Below are positions 22,798 through 34,329 of a stretch of DNA of 64,000 nt, piece after piece. The stretch covers positions 133,204,833 through 133,268,832 of the forward strand of contig CM053141.1 in assembly GCA_028571685.1 (NCBI GenBank), given 5' to 3'. Origin of the DNA: Heterohyrax brucei (Eukaryota > Chordata > Mammalia > Hyracoidea > Procaviidae). How positions within the stretch are numbered: position 1 is the first letter of the stretch; each line of letters starts with the position of its first letter. A program made the position numbers and the translations under genes. A model generated the notes under the pieces. The model ran no database searches. It saw only the letters and a list, made by a program, of their open reading frames with translations, and had not been told where the DNA came from.

Positions 22798-23132
22798 TGT
22801 TGTAGTTAGGTGTCGTCGAGTCAGTTCTGACTCATAGCAACCCCATGAGCAACAGAATGAAACACTGCCTGGTTTGGTGCCATGTCCACCATTGTTTTTT
22901 GCTTAAGCCCGTTATTGCGGCCACTGTGTCAGTTCATCTCTTCAAGGGTCTTCTCTGTCGCTGACCGTCCGCTCTGCCAAGCATGATGTCCTTCTCCAGA
23001 GACCAAGCCTTCCTGACAACATGTGCAAATTATGTAAGACACAGTCTTGCCGTCTTTGCTTCCAAGGAGCACTCTGGTTGTACTTCTTGCAGAATAGATC
23101 TGTTTATTCTTTTGGCAGTCCATTGTGCAATG
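22798..23132 (-). mobile_element. RTE LINE, 3' 335 bases
   Basis: This is the reversed RTE 3' terminus, starting TGTTGTAGTTAGGTGTCGTC and reading back through the conserved CCAAGCATGATGTCCTTCTC block. GAAGATACAGT at 22787-22797 and at 23133-23143 is a perfect 11-bp target-site duplication, so this is a complete 5'-truncated insertion. Confidence 0.92.
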
Positions 23133-23161
23133 GAAGATACAGTAGTTTGTAAATATTTGAA

Positions 23162-23318
23162 GGGAAACTCTGATGGCATAATGGTAGAGCGCTATGGCTG
23201 CCCATCAAAAGGTCAGTCTGAATCTACCGGACCCTGCTGAGAAACTCTATGGGGCGGTTCTGCTCTCTAGTGTTGGCTCACTATGAGTCAGAAGTGAAGG
23301 CAGTGGGTTTGGTTTTCT
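23162..23318 (+). repeat. AfroSINE, short form
   Basis: Head GGGAAACTCTGATGGCATAA, tail CTATGAGTCAGAAGTGAAGG and GGGTTTGG end, leading directly into the CT-rich tract. Confidence 0.85.
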
Positions 23319-23530
23319 CTCTCTGTCTCCCTCCCTCCCTTTCTGCCTTCTTTTCCTTTCTCTCTCTTTCTTTCCTTCTGTCTCTTTCTGCTTCTCTTTC
23401 ATTCTTTCCCTTTCTCCTTTTCCTTCCTTCCCTTTCTCTCTGCCTCTCTCTCTCTTTCCTTTTTTCCCTTTCTCTGTCTCTCCTTTCCTTTTTCTCTCTT
23501 TCTGTCTCTCTGTCTCTTTCTTTCTGCCAT
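23314..23530. repeat. (CT)n/(CTTT)n-rich tract
   Basis: About 215 bases of almost pure pyrimidine on the plus strand. It lies directly between the tail of one AfroSINE and the head of another and probably grew from the first one's tail. It gives artificial frames rich in Ser/Leu/Phe on one strand and Arg/Glu on the other. Confidence 0.9.
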
Positions 23531-23534
23531 TTCA

Positions 23535-23750
23535 GGAATCCGGGGATGGTGCACATGGTTAACACACTCAGCTTTTAACCAAAAAGTTACAGGTTTGAGT
23601 CCTCACAGAGGCACCTTAGAAAAAGACATGAAGTGATCTCCTTCCAAAAAAATCAGTCACAGGAAATCCTGTAGAGCACAGTTGTCTGATACACATGGTG
23701 TTACCATGAGCTGGAGTTGACCTGAAAGCAACTGGTCTGGTCTGGTCTAA
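23535..23750 (+). repeat. AfroSINE, long form, diverged
   Basis: Head GGATGGTGCACATGGTTAAC, box-B-like GTTACAGGTTTGAGTCC, the GAAGTGATCTCCTTCCAAAA long-form block and a TCTGGTCTGGTCTGG tail. Confidence 0.8.
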
Positions 23751-23964
23751 CGGGTAATAAAGTAATGAATGATAAGTACTTAGTGAGACTCCTCTGATTC
23801 TCTGCTTTTTTAGCTTCCTTGTCTCACTTGGTTTCGTTGATACGGATGCAACACATTTGATGTCTCCTCTCAATCTCACCATTCTCCCACATCTTTATCT
23901 TGCATTGTTTTTCTTTTACAACAGTTATCTAAATTTCACGTATCCTGTGCCTAGTTGTTTGTCT

Positions 23965-24085
23965 CCTCTGTCTCGTCCATCTGAATGTAAGCAGATTAGG
24001 GCAGAATGTTTCTTTGTTCCCTGTTGTTTTTCCCAAATCTAGCAAAATGCCTGGCCAGTAGCAGAAGATATTTGTTGGGTGAATA
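23965..24085 (+). repeat. L2 3' end fragment
   Basis: CATCTGAATGTAAGCAGATT, then AGCAAAATGCCTGGCCAG and GATATTTGTTGGGTGAATAC, a clear L2 terminus. Confidence 0.75.
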
Positions 24086-24796
24086 CAGTTACAGATACCA
24101 ACTTGTGTTGGTAGAGAGTAGCAACCACAGCACTTAACCCTTAACAAGTTATGCTGAAACATAAATGAGCTTTTGTAAAGATTGTTTGCCGATACAATGT
24201 AATACTTGCTCACTGAAAACACAAAACATATCTTGGAAAATATTTTAAAAATCAATAGAAAAAGTTAAAATCACTCTTAACTCACAGACCATGATTTAAC
24301 ATTTTGGAGGATTTATCGCTTTTCATGTATTTTATACTGCAATTATGTATAATCATCTTGGATATATTATTTTATGTCTTGTATTTTTTTTCACTTAGTT
24401 TTACATTGTAAGTCTGTCTATGTTTTTACAATTTTTATAAAAATATCTGTTTAATAATGGTGGAGAAAGATACATTTCTCCCCACCCTCCAAAACAATAG
24501 AAATAATGAAACACAGAGGTGAAAAGTCAGTCTGCAATGCAACAAGTCAGGGGCAGCAACCTCAGAGCATAGGCCTTAAAGCATACCTGCCAAATCTGTC
24601 TTGTTTTGATACAGGTGAAAGAGGAGTCACTATACACTTACTTCATTTTCTTGGACCTTGAGCAAGATATGTATTTCCTTCAAATTAAGTACACTTCCAC
24701 GAAAGGCATACCCGTGGCCCTAAAACTGTGTGACAAGACCTAGAGCTCTAGATGAACCATGGGAGAAGTGTACAACCAGGTACAGTATGCTATAGT

Positions 24797-24994
24797 ACCA
24801 GCTACCATCAAGTCAGTTCCAATTGATGGTGATCCCACGTGTGTCAGAGTAGGACTGCTCTCTGTAGAGTTTGTAATGGCTAATTTTGGGGGGAAGTAGA
24901 TTGCAGGCCTGCTGAGGCACCTCTGGGTGGACTTGAATCTCCAGTTTACTAGTTAGTACCCAGGGACATCACCCGTTTACACTATCCAAGGATG
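24797..24994 (-). repeat. AfroSINE, older subfamily
   Basis: Reversed body: CTACCATCAAGTCAGTTCC, GAGTAGGACTGCTCTCTG, then GCACCTCTGGGTGGACTTGA in place of the younger CCAGGCGCTCC block, and ATCACCCGTTTACACTATCC at the reversed head. Confidence 0.75.
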
Positions 24995-26490
24995 CCCATC
25001 CTGGTACGCATCTTTGTAAACATTCTGGGAGTACCACAGAAAGGCAGAAGAGACAGAACCAGAGGAGAAACCATTCCAATGTGTCATTTTAATTTATTTT
25101 TCCTTAGCCTTTTGGTGAGGAAGCCTGCTGAAAGTGAAGCTTGGTAAAAGGAGAGAGAGCAAGCAGCAACTGCCCTTCAGAGTTGTGCTGTGAGGTACCC
25201 TAGAGCAAGCCACCAGATGAGCAGCGAGCAGAAAAGAAAGTCATTCTAGAAGAGCTAGCAAGGCCTTTTGGGAAGTGTGTGGCTTATTTCAGATGCTGCA
25301 GACATGCTAAGATACTAAATAGTATGTGGTGAATTGAAAGAGTTAAGTCTTTTCCCCTAACCCATTTGGTAGAGAAATGTAGCCACTAGGGAGAAATAAC
25401 CCATTAAGATTAGAAATAAGAATGAAATAGCTGAGCTTGTACAAACTTTGTGTAGTTTACAGAAAGAGGTTAGCACAGAGATAGGAGCCATAAATCAAAG
25501 ATTAAGCAACATGGCACATAGGGCATGTGTTTCTGTAGTTGTGAAATAGCTTTGCAGCAGAAGGTGAAGCTGAGCTTTTCAAATTGCTGGAATGTCACTG
25601 CTTATTTATGAGCCAAGATAAACTCATTTTTAGATAAATGGCTAAATTGAAATACTATAATACATACATTCAAGTGCTGTTATGGTTAAAAAATGTGACT
25701 ATAAAAATGTCACATTATTACAGAACCTATTTGTTGGTTAAGGATTTTCTGAGTCCTATCTCCTCAGTTTATTGACTCCCACCAGGTTTTACAACTGCCT
25801 GACTTGCACAGCCAATACATAGTAGCTATTGTAAAAGTGAGATGCAGTCCTTTCTACCACAGACTGTTCTGAAGAATCTCAGAAACTCTGTAACTCAGAG
25901 CTGATAATTTTGCTGCCGATATTAGATGAAGTAGATATAAAGACAGTTAGTTAGCAGAGACCGTACCTTGTTTACCAGGAAAACATTGGGCTCTTCTAAA
26001 TTCAAGTACATGTTTATTTTGAACCGTTAAATGCGCTATTCTAGTGTTCTTCATTTTCCCTTGAGCCCTCCAACTTTCATGGTCTCTCTGTGTCAGATTT
26101 AACCAGGACAGTGTTTATTATGTATCTTGTTAAATAAGCAGCATGGAGTCACATAATGGCAACTGACCTGTATTTTGTGTGCCTTGAAGGTTATGCACTG
26201 AAATCTACTATCAGCGTTAGTCAATCTCACATTTTACATAGTGACATGACGAGGCCACAGTAGGCAGGAATGATGGGAGATAGAAAGCAAATTCAGATTT
26301 GATAGGGAAGTGGGATGTATCCTGTGGCAGAGATGGAGGAGATGACAGTGACAAAGAAGAGCAGGTCAGTAAGCTTTGTGCAGAGAACAGCAGAGAATCA
26401 AGAGCATGAGTCAAGTAACAGCGTGAGGACATACCATGTATGGCAAGCTTCAATTCTCCAAAGAAGCTCTAAGAACTAAAGAAGAGAAGG
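24995..26490. other. Intron without recognised element
   Basis: Nothing nameable on either strand. The minus-strand frame at 26217-26453 is rich in Ser and Leu but has no domain I know. Confidence 0.4.
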
Positions 26491-26496
26491 CACAGG

Positions 26497-26570
26497 ACTA
26501 GGCAACAATTTGTTCTGTAGTACATCAGGTCTCCATGGGTCAGCGCTCACTCAGCAGCAACTTACGGCAG
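26497..26570 (+). repeat. RTE 3' tail fragment
   Basis: GGACTAGGCAACAATTTGTT, then CTGTAGTACATCAGGTCTCC and a GGGTCAGCGCTCACTCAGCA segment align with the last 75 bases of the RTE. Confidence 0.6.
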
Positions 26571-26611
26571 TGAAACAATAAGGAAAAGAAAACTAGAATA
26601 GCAGACTAATA

Positions 26612-27300
26612 CTAGCAGACATACAGCACTTGCCATGTGCCAGACACTCTTCCAGATGCTTTACATATGAGGACTGCCAGTTAAGTTCATGAACTAATCC
26701 TAGGAAAAGTACTACATACCTCACTGCTGCGTATCACTGTGGTCACCTGTGCGGCACTCCCCTGGGAAGCTATGCACCAATGGCAGTGCTTAGTCCACCC
26801 TTCAAAGCAATTTTGGAACTCTTTCACTGGAATGGACACCAGAGCTGTCTTTGTATTACCCTTGATATCCTGAATGTCGTCAAAATGTCTTCCTTTCAAG
26901 ATTTCCTTTATCTTTGGTTAAAGACAGAAGTCACTAGGGGCCAGATCAGATGAGTAGGGAGGGTGTTCCGATATGGTTATTTGTTCACTGGCTGAAAACT
27001 GGCTCACGGACAACTAAATAATGAAGGTCTCAAACTCGCCACCTTGCCACTGTGTGCAATGGCCATTCCAGAAGAGTTCCAAAATTGCTTGGAAGGATGG
27101 ACTAGGTGCTGGCATAAGTGTATCACTTCCCAAAGGGAATACTTCAAAAGTGACCGTAAGTGATGATATTCAGCAGTGAGGTACTCTAGCACTTAGGACA
27201 ATTAAGTTCACAGACTTGGTTTTTAGACCTCGTACATTGGTCCGTTTAATCTTCACGATAACCATATAAGGTGAGAATAATAAACATAGCCACAAGACCT
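26612..27300 (-). repeat. MIR split by a mariner insertion
   Basis: A reversed MIR reads CTTGCCATGTGCCAGACACT and CCAGATGCTTTACAT up to 26667, then continues after 27232 with GTCCGTTTAATCTTCACGAT and GAGAATAATAAAC. The mariner derivative at 26668-27232 sits between the two parts. Confidence 0.7.
26668..27232. mobile_element. Palindromic nonautonomous mariner derivative, copy 1
   Basis: Both ends are the same end of a mariner: terminal repeats beginning GAGGACTGCCAGTTAAGTTC (left) and its reverse (right), flanked by TA. The left arm carries the C-terminal part of a mariner transposase on the minus strand (ILKGRHFDDIQDIKGNT, EFQNCFEGWTK, IASQG; upstream EHPPYSSDLAPSDF, the usual third catalytic region with YSxDLAPxD). 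The right arm carries the last part of the same reading on the plus strand (EEFQNCLEGWT-like). The left arm is the longer. The transposase start is absent, so the element cannot have moved itself. Confidence 0.85.
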
Positions 27301-29225
27301 GATTTTGCCACTCTCAGGACAGTTCCAGCAAAGAGGTGATGAGTAACTTGGGGGGCACCTCTTCACGTTAGTGTACTCCAGTTAGTGAAATCGAGGAAGA
27401 GAAAGCATAGCTTGGATTAGAGAAAATTTCTGGATAGCAAAGCCTAGTTTGTTAACTATAGATTCATATTAGAAGAAAAAAACTCATTTTTTAATAAATC
27501 TATTCTGCAGTTGAAAAATATCTTAGAGTATGTGCTAATTTTGTGCTACTTTGTAGTAGTTCTAGATTAAAGTACATGTGAAATATTTGATTGTTACCAC
27601 CATGCAAAAGAACACTGATTTTAGATATGGTCAGTAATTTATCAGTTATTCCTTCAGTCTATATATGCTTTGGGCAAAAATGATATTGTAGGTATAATTT
27701 AGTGACTCCAGTTTTCAGGAAATATTACTAAATTGTTCTGAGATGTTATTAAGTTAGTATTGATTAAACCTGAAGATATTTTGAAATGCATTTGAGAAAA
27801 CACCTTCCCTTGTAACAGCTAACAGTTGAAATAGTACGAGGAAAATGTTTGGTCAACTTAAATACATATTTTCAAGTATTTCTCCCTTTCCTTTTTCTTA
27901 ATGACCATGTCTCTAAAACCAAGATAACATATAATCTTACTTTAAAGAAAGCCGAGCCATCAAAACTTATATTACCATTCATATTACTTATCTTTATTAG
28001 AATATATTTTTTAGGAAAAAAGTTTTATAAAGAAGTTTAAGATGAACAATAACCAACAACCCAAAAAGGTAGACATTTTCAAATGCCATATCTAAAGTTT
28101 TGTTTCTACAATGTCAAAATAATTCCTCTATTCCATTAACCACACTGTTCGGTGATACAAATAAACCAAGGGAGTCATTAAGCTAATTTAATCTTTATTT
28201 TTTTTATTTTTTTTTCTTCTTGCTCAGTTGCAAGTATCATGATTTATGCAAATAGTGTGCACCTCCTACAGTTGTTTACCAGTCGTGTCCCCTCCACAGG
28301 TGTTTTCAAAAGCATCTTGTGCCATTGTTTTTTTAGCACAACACTTAAAAATCACCTCATAGGAGGAGGAAACAGTTGGCTAACAAGTGTAGAAGACTTG
28401 TATTATTTGCATAAAAATATGGTGCCTTTTGGTAGTTACAGTAAGAGCAGTTTCACCAGCTCTTATGAAAAGTAAAAGGTGTTTCAATTGTTAAGGTACA
28501 GGAAGCCTATCCTTAGTAACATTTGAAGCATGCTAACTTACGGCAGATGGTTTCTTAGGACTAGAACTGTTACATGTTAGGTTCCTAGGAAACAAGCTAT
28601 ATACAGGAAGCTTATTAGGGAGTTCTCCTGGGATCAACAACTGGCAAGCAAGGCAGCAGAACTGGATAGAGAAAGAAGTGTTGTACTCTGATGTAGTTTC
28701 ATCAAAGGCCTCAAGCCAACCCTTGGGAAACTCTGAAGCTAGGAGGGCATTCAGCACTGGACCAAATTAGGGAGAGGGGGCCTGACCTGTATAACCTCAT
28801 GTCAGCCCATCTTTGAATATAGGCTACTCTGGTGCCTCTCTAGCCACTGGGAAGTCCCAGAGAAAGCTGACAGCCGAGGGCTGTCAGCCGTAAGTCTGTC
28901 GGTCTTGGAAGGGATCTCAGCAACAGACAACAGTGCCTTCCACAGTGCTGACTAAAATAATATGAAATTTTAAGAGAGAGTATATATAATAAAAAAGTTA
29001 TCCATACTTTATTTATTATAGACAACTTTTATATGTATTGTCATCACAGAAGCACCATTTTGTGGATGTGGAAACTAAAGCTAAGAGCAATTTGGTTATT
29101 TAAATAAGCTATTTTGCATAAAAAAGGAAGTGGTGGTATATTTAGCTATATATTGTTTATTAGGAAAAAATACTTTTTAATAAATAGATCAGTGAGATGA
29201 GCCATTTTTAGTTTTACGTACTGTG
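27301..29225. other. Intron without recognised element
   Basis: AT-rich. A T-rich run with interruptions lies at 28190-28220. No exon, RNA gene or named repeat was seen. Confidence 0.4.
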
Positions 29226-29232
29226 TCATACC

Positions 29233-29380
29233 TGTTGCCACTGAGTGGATTCCTACTCACAGTGACCCTGTGGAACAGAGTGAACTACCCCATGGGGTTT
29301 CCAAGGAAGACCTGATAGGTTAAAATGGTCAAACTTTTGGTTAGCAGCTGAACGTTTAACCACTTTGCCACCAGAACACG
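29233..29380 (-). repeat. AfroSINE, short form
   Basis: Reversed copy with GCCACTGAGTGGATTCCTAC at the tail, TTTTGGTTAGCAGCTGAACG, and TTTGCCACCAGAACACGG at the head. Confidence 0.85.
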
Positions 29381-29422
29381 GACAGGATTTTCCCCCAGAA
29401 CTGCCTGAGGATCTTTATATAG

Positions 29423-29615
29423 GTTCTATCAGTTAATCTTTGTAACTTTTCTCTGAGAGAGGTACAGTTACCCCAGTCTTACTGGGATAGTAAAATAGAC
29501 TCAGAGAGGTTAAGTAACTTCTCTAAGATCACACAGCTAGTTATTGATACAGTAATGACTCTAAACCATGTCTGCCCAAGTCAAAGCCCTTTTTCTTGCT
29601 TCTGTGCTACAGCTT
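29423..29615 (+). repeat. Left arm of a 193-bp inverted duplication
   Basis: Its reverse complement is found at 30713-30905 with 7 differences over 193 bases by hand count, all transitions. The arm contains a MIR core (GAGGTTAAGTAACTTCTC, then GATCACACAGCTAG). Confidence 0.9.
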
Positions 29616-29891
29616 TTAGTTCTAGTTCTTGCACGTTAGCTAGAGATCTTCTGATTCAGTAGACAATTTTCTGCCCCACCTTTAACCTTATTCCCCTCTG
29701 TAGCTTCTTATGTTCATAAACCTCATAAATTTGCTATTTAAACTCAGATAACATATATAATAATGAGACTGTAACAACTAGCATTTGGGTCATGGCTTGA
29801 GTTTAGACTTCCGTTAGTGTTCATCCTATTTGACCCTTGCCAGAATCCCTGTAAAGAGAAAAGGAAATTTTTACCTGGTTTAGCAGAATGG

Positions 29892-30049
29892 AAACCCTGG
29901 TGGTGTAGTGGTTAAGAGCTATAACCGCTAACCAAAAGATTGGCAGTTCAAATCCACCAGGCACTTCTTGGAAACCATATGAGGTAGTTCTACTCTGTCC
30001 TATAGGGTCACTGTGAGTCAGAATAGATCCGAGGGTTGTAGATTTGGGG
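29892..30049 (+). repeat. AfroSINE, short form, with perfect target duplication
   Basis: Head AAACCCTGGTGGTGTAGTGG, box-B-like TTGGCAGTTCAAATCC, tail CTGTGAGTCAGAATAGATCC. TTAGCAGAATGG at 29880-29891 and 30050-30061 is a perfect 12-bp duplication. It lies between the arms of the inverted duplication. Confidence 0.95.
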
Positions 30050-30712
30050 TTAGCAGAATGGCAGTGTTGATGACGATGATCCAGGATCCTGTGAAAATGA
30101 GGCTATTGTGGGAAATCATGCCTTGCATGATTTCCTGTTTAGCAACTGAAGTGCTAGGTAAAGGAAATCCACAAATGCTAATCTGTGGCAGGAATCACTT
30201 GGACCTGGTTTACTGATTTCAAATCCTTGTTTGAACCCCCCTCCAACAGGATTAGTATGTGAAAAGAAAAACAATCGCATACAAGTGTAGAAACAATGGA
30301 CCTTTAAATAATCGTACATTATAATTTTTTTTTTTTTTTTTAATGAGGAGATTCTGGAACCATTAGAAAGAAATGTTGAGTGATCATTAGGAAAAATATA
30401 AGTCCATGTACTGTATGTATTCTTAAATATGAGGCTTTAGAAATGGATGAAACTTCATTTAAATTCATGTAACATCTTAAGGACTTCTGACTAGAATGTC
30501 TGAACTACTGTCTCTTCTTCTGAGAGACCTATGGTTAGACTGGTCCCCACAAGTGAGTCATATGACAAGTGAGACAACACTTCTGTTGCCCTGAGATAGC
30601 TTCTTTCCTTGTTTTTCTTTAACAGCACGTTTACAGCAGACAGTGTTCTCCTGTTTCTCTGCTTGTGTTAGTTGAGTTTTGCTTGTGTTAGACAATTCAT
30701 GAGGATTTTAAG

Positions 30713-30905
30713 AAGCTGTAGCACAGAAGTAAGAAAAAAGGCTTTGATTTGGGCAGACATGGTTTAGAGTCATTACTGTATTAATAACTAGCTGTGTGAT
30801 CTTAGAGAAGTTACTTAACCTCTCTGAGTCTATTTTACTATCCCAGTAAGACTGGGATAACTGCACCTCTCTCAGAGAAAAGTTACAAAGATTAGCTGAT
30901 AGAAC
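30713..30905 (-). repeat. Right arm of a 193-bp inverted duplication
   Basis: Partner of 29423-29615. It ends exactly at AGAACTTCG on the right, and matching stops equally sharply at AAGCTGTAGC on the left. The arms have identical length with no gap. Confidence 0.9.
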
Positions 30906-32090
30906 TTCGTCTAGTATGCTTTGTGTTCTGTAGTAGTAAGAAGAAATGAGAAGTATCATGGTTATGTGGAGTGTACTGTATTTCACTTATTTAAATTCCT
31001 TGATATTATGAAGTAAATAACAAACAATTTCAATCTAAAATGTATTTTATGTCTTTTCTCGGGGATCTAAGCAATTGTTGGTTTATTCATATGTCTTTGG
31101 TTTCAGCTGAAATCTTAATTTAATGGAGGATTTTGAGAATAGTTGGATGGAACAGACATTTCTGCATGATTGATGAAGTGCCCCATATATATTGTATAAC
31201 TAATATAAATTATTTGAGACTTTCATATTAAAAACAGATGATAGTATATAACTTTGGTGTGCTTTTTGAAATGCAGAAAAAGGAATATAGGTATACATAT
31301 CAGGATGTTACTATATGATGAACACATATATATGCACATGTGTTAGTTAACAAGCACAAGTCAGTAAACTTAACACCATAATTTATTGGTATTAATCTAA
31401 GAATTTATAAACTGGGCTATCACTCCTGTTGTGGTAGTCAACACCAACTAAGAATTTGTTGTTATTTTTCCCACTGCTCTGGGTATTAAAATGGTCACAA
31501 TAATAAAAAAAGTTAAATATTAATATTAACTATTAAAATTACTGATACAATTATTAATAATAACATTTAATGATAAATAACAAACTTCAAATGGTCACTA
31601 CAATAATACTATTTCAAAGCTATACATGCATATGTCAGCTTTGCTGACACTGGCAATCTGTAAAGGTTTGTGAATGGAAACCCAATTAAGAATGCCTTTC
31701 AGCACTCTCTCTCACTTTTTCTCCTTAACTACAGCAAAGTCCAAAATGAAGTATTAAAAATGTAGTATCTTGAGAATTCATATATGATGTACAATAACTT
31801 AATAAAGACTTTCAGGTTTTATTGTAGCTTAGATCCCTGTAGTATTTGGAGGAAATTTTGTGTATCATTTGAGTCTCTTTGGCTCAAGTCTTTCAGGGAA
31901 TATTCATTTCCTATAGCCTCTTTATGGTTTGGGGATAAACACAAGACTTCCTAGCAGGATTTAGATGAACCTCTACTTTTAGGACAGGGTTCCCAAAATC
32001 GTATGCATACCAGGAAGGTACTTAGGTCCTAGGGAGGGAACTTGGATATTATGTGTAGTGAGGAGTGGTAGAAACTGGCAAACTGGCAGG
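30906..32090. other. AT-rich intron without recognised element
   Basis: Contains very AT-rich sequence at 31490-31620. Nothing nameable. Confidence 0.4.
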
Positions 32091-32093
32091 TAT

Positions 32094-32206
32094 AGTCCTG
32101 GTGGTGGCTGTTCTGAGGAAACACTGTGTAGCAGTTCTGCTGTGTCGTATGGAGTTTCTATGAGTGGGAATCAGTGTGGCGACAGTGTGTTGTTGTTGTT
32201 GTTCTG
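32094..32206 (+). repeat. AfroSINE, internally shortened copy
   Basis: Head TAGTCCTGGTGGTGGCTG leads directly to GAGGAAACACTGTGTAGCAG, omitting the box B region. The tail CTATGAGTGGGAATCAGTGT and TGTTGTTGTTGTTG end are present. Confidence 0.65.
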
Positions 32207-33590
32207 AGCTTACAGGAGCTTGAGTGGTAGCTGACTTAGCTGGTAATCAGCCAGTGCATTGCCTTGATAATTTTGGAGTTCTATCATCTACCTTCCAACT
32301 TGGAAAACGAGACAGATGCATTTGCTATCATAGGGGAACATAGGGTCATTTACTCTACACTTTCTGATTTTCAAGAGGAGATGAAAATGTGGATGTTTTG
32401 TGAAATGTCCTGATTTTTACAATACTTTCTGTACCAAATCAAACCCTTATGTGGACTACATGTGGCCTGAATGTCTCTCATTTCACATTTCCACCTGAAT
32501 CAGGGGGAGACCACAGTCCTGGGCTGCCTTCTGACTTACAAATGTAAGATCCCAGTGGAGTTTTAGTAGGAAACTGTCTTGACAGACTCTTCAACATGAA
32601 GTCATGGTAATTTTGGAGAGGTTTACATCTTCCTCTTCAAGTGTGAAAAGTGCAGTGGCTTTCCAGTTTCCTAATTTAAGCTGTGTGTATGTGCTGTTAA
32701 AAAAAAGAAGAAGGGAAAAAAGGTGCAATTGAAATCCTGTTTTATTTGGGATAGTCTTTTATTATTGATTGGTCTAAAACTGGATACCAAATTTCCTCTT
32801 TCCCATTCATACTTCAGTATGAGACTTCCTGTCTTGATTCAAGCCTTTGTGGTCAGTTTTTACCTGATCATTTGTCTGACTGATATCTTTCATATGTTTT
32901 TACAACATTTTTAACAGAAAATCTAAGTGCTATTTATGGAACACAGGCTGGTCGGCTGTGAAGGGTCTCTTGTGATTTCTCAAGTTGTTTTCACATTCAA
33001 CTGATACTGGCTTCTAGAACAGAAGTCTGGGAACTAACAATGAGTGTTAGACCATGGAACACAGGTTTCCTTCCTTTCCAAGTCTGTCTTCAGGGGCAGA
33101 GGGAAAAGATGAATGAAAATGGAAAATAGATAAGTACAGCTGAGCAGGAGGTTAATTACATTAATTTCAGACTCAGCTCAGCTTGAAGACAATATAATAA
33201 TCTATAAAAATGGAATGCCAATGAGAAGCCAAGCTACTATTACCTTTTTCTTTTTTCCTAAGAGCACAATATGTTATAGTAATCAGGAGCTCATAAATTG
33301 TCCTACAAGCAGTTTAGAAAAAGACTGTACGAAACCTACTCAGAATTGGAAATTGTGGGGAGATTCTTTTTCCCTGTTGAACCTGAAGTATTTTTTCCAT
33401 GTGTTGAGTTTCATTTTGGTTGTTCAGTGAAGAACACGGGAATTCTCTTCTGCTTCTTGTACATGTGATTGATGGAGAGGGGTCAGATGCAATTCAATTA
33501 CTTTAAATACTGAAAAGCCAAATATAAACATTACTGTGTAGTATGGTTCTCTCATTGTATGCGCAAATATAGAGAACCATTGTGTTCTTT
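32207..33590. other. Intron without recognised element
   Basis: No exon or named repeat. The short plus-strand frames at 32723 and 33215 show no known domain. Confidence 0.4.
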
Positions 33591-33595
33591 CCCCT

Positions 33596-34125
33596 CATTG
33601 ATTCTCAGTTGTTCTGACTCATAGTGACCCAACGTACAGCAGAACAGAACACTACCCAGTCCTGAACTTACAGGTGCTTACAGTTGTTGGTATGCTTGAG
33701 TCCATTGTTGCAGCCGCTGTGTCAGTCCATCTCATTGAGGGTCTTTCTCTTTTTCGCTAACCGTCTGCTTTACCAAGCATGATGTCCTTCCCCAGAGACT
33801 GGCCCCTCCTATTCATGTTTGGAGTGTATGAGATGAAGTCTCTTCATCCTCTCTTCTAAGGAGCATTCTGGCTGTACTTCTTCCAAGACAGATTCATTCA
33901 TTGTTCTGGCAGTTCATGGGATATTGGGTAATCTTCACCAACACCATAGTTCAAAGGCATCAATTCTTCCCCATCTTTACTGTTCATTGTCAAGCTTTCT
34001 CATGCATATGAGGTGATTGAAAACACCATGGCTTGGGTGGGACTTATCTTAGTCCTCAAGGTGACTTCTTTGCTTTTTAGCACTTTAACAAGGTCTTTTG
34101 CAGCCAATTTGTCTAATGCAAATAA
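33596..34125 (-). mobile_element. RTE LINE, 3' fragment
   Basis: Reversed RTE 3' sequence, 530 bases, including CCAAGCATGATGTCCTTCCC, AAGGAGCATTCTGGCTGTAC, CATGCATATGAGGTGATTGA and AACACCATGGCTTGGGTGGG, in the same order as the other copies. Confidence 0.88.
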
Positions 34126-34329
34126 AGTTATTTGCTAAGAATTATTAAGTGGTAGCTAGGAATGGGAATAAACAGAGGGGAGTGATAAACATGCCAGTTT
34201 TTTCCAACACAGATCTCTCCCTTTCCTCATCAGGAAAGCTTCAGTTCCTTTCTTTTATCAACAATATTAAGAATTTCCAGGTATAAGACCAATGAGAACT
34301 TGACACCTAGAGCGATATGAATGTTTTCC

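Noticed and set aside
23249-23578. A 109-codon Ser/Leu/Phe-rich frame and an opposite Arg/Glu-rich frame
   Set aside because: Both are translations of the CT-rich microsatellite.
29892-30049. tRNA gene, because of box A- and box B-like segments
   Set aside because: These belong to the tRNA-derived head of AfroSINE; no cloverleaf or 3' end follows.
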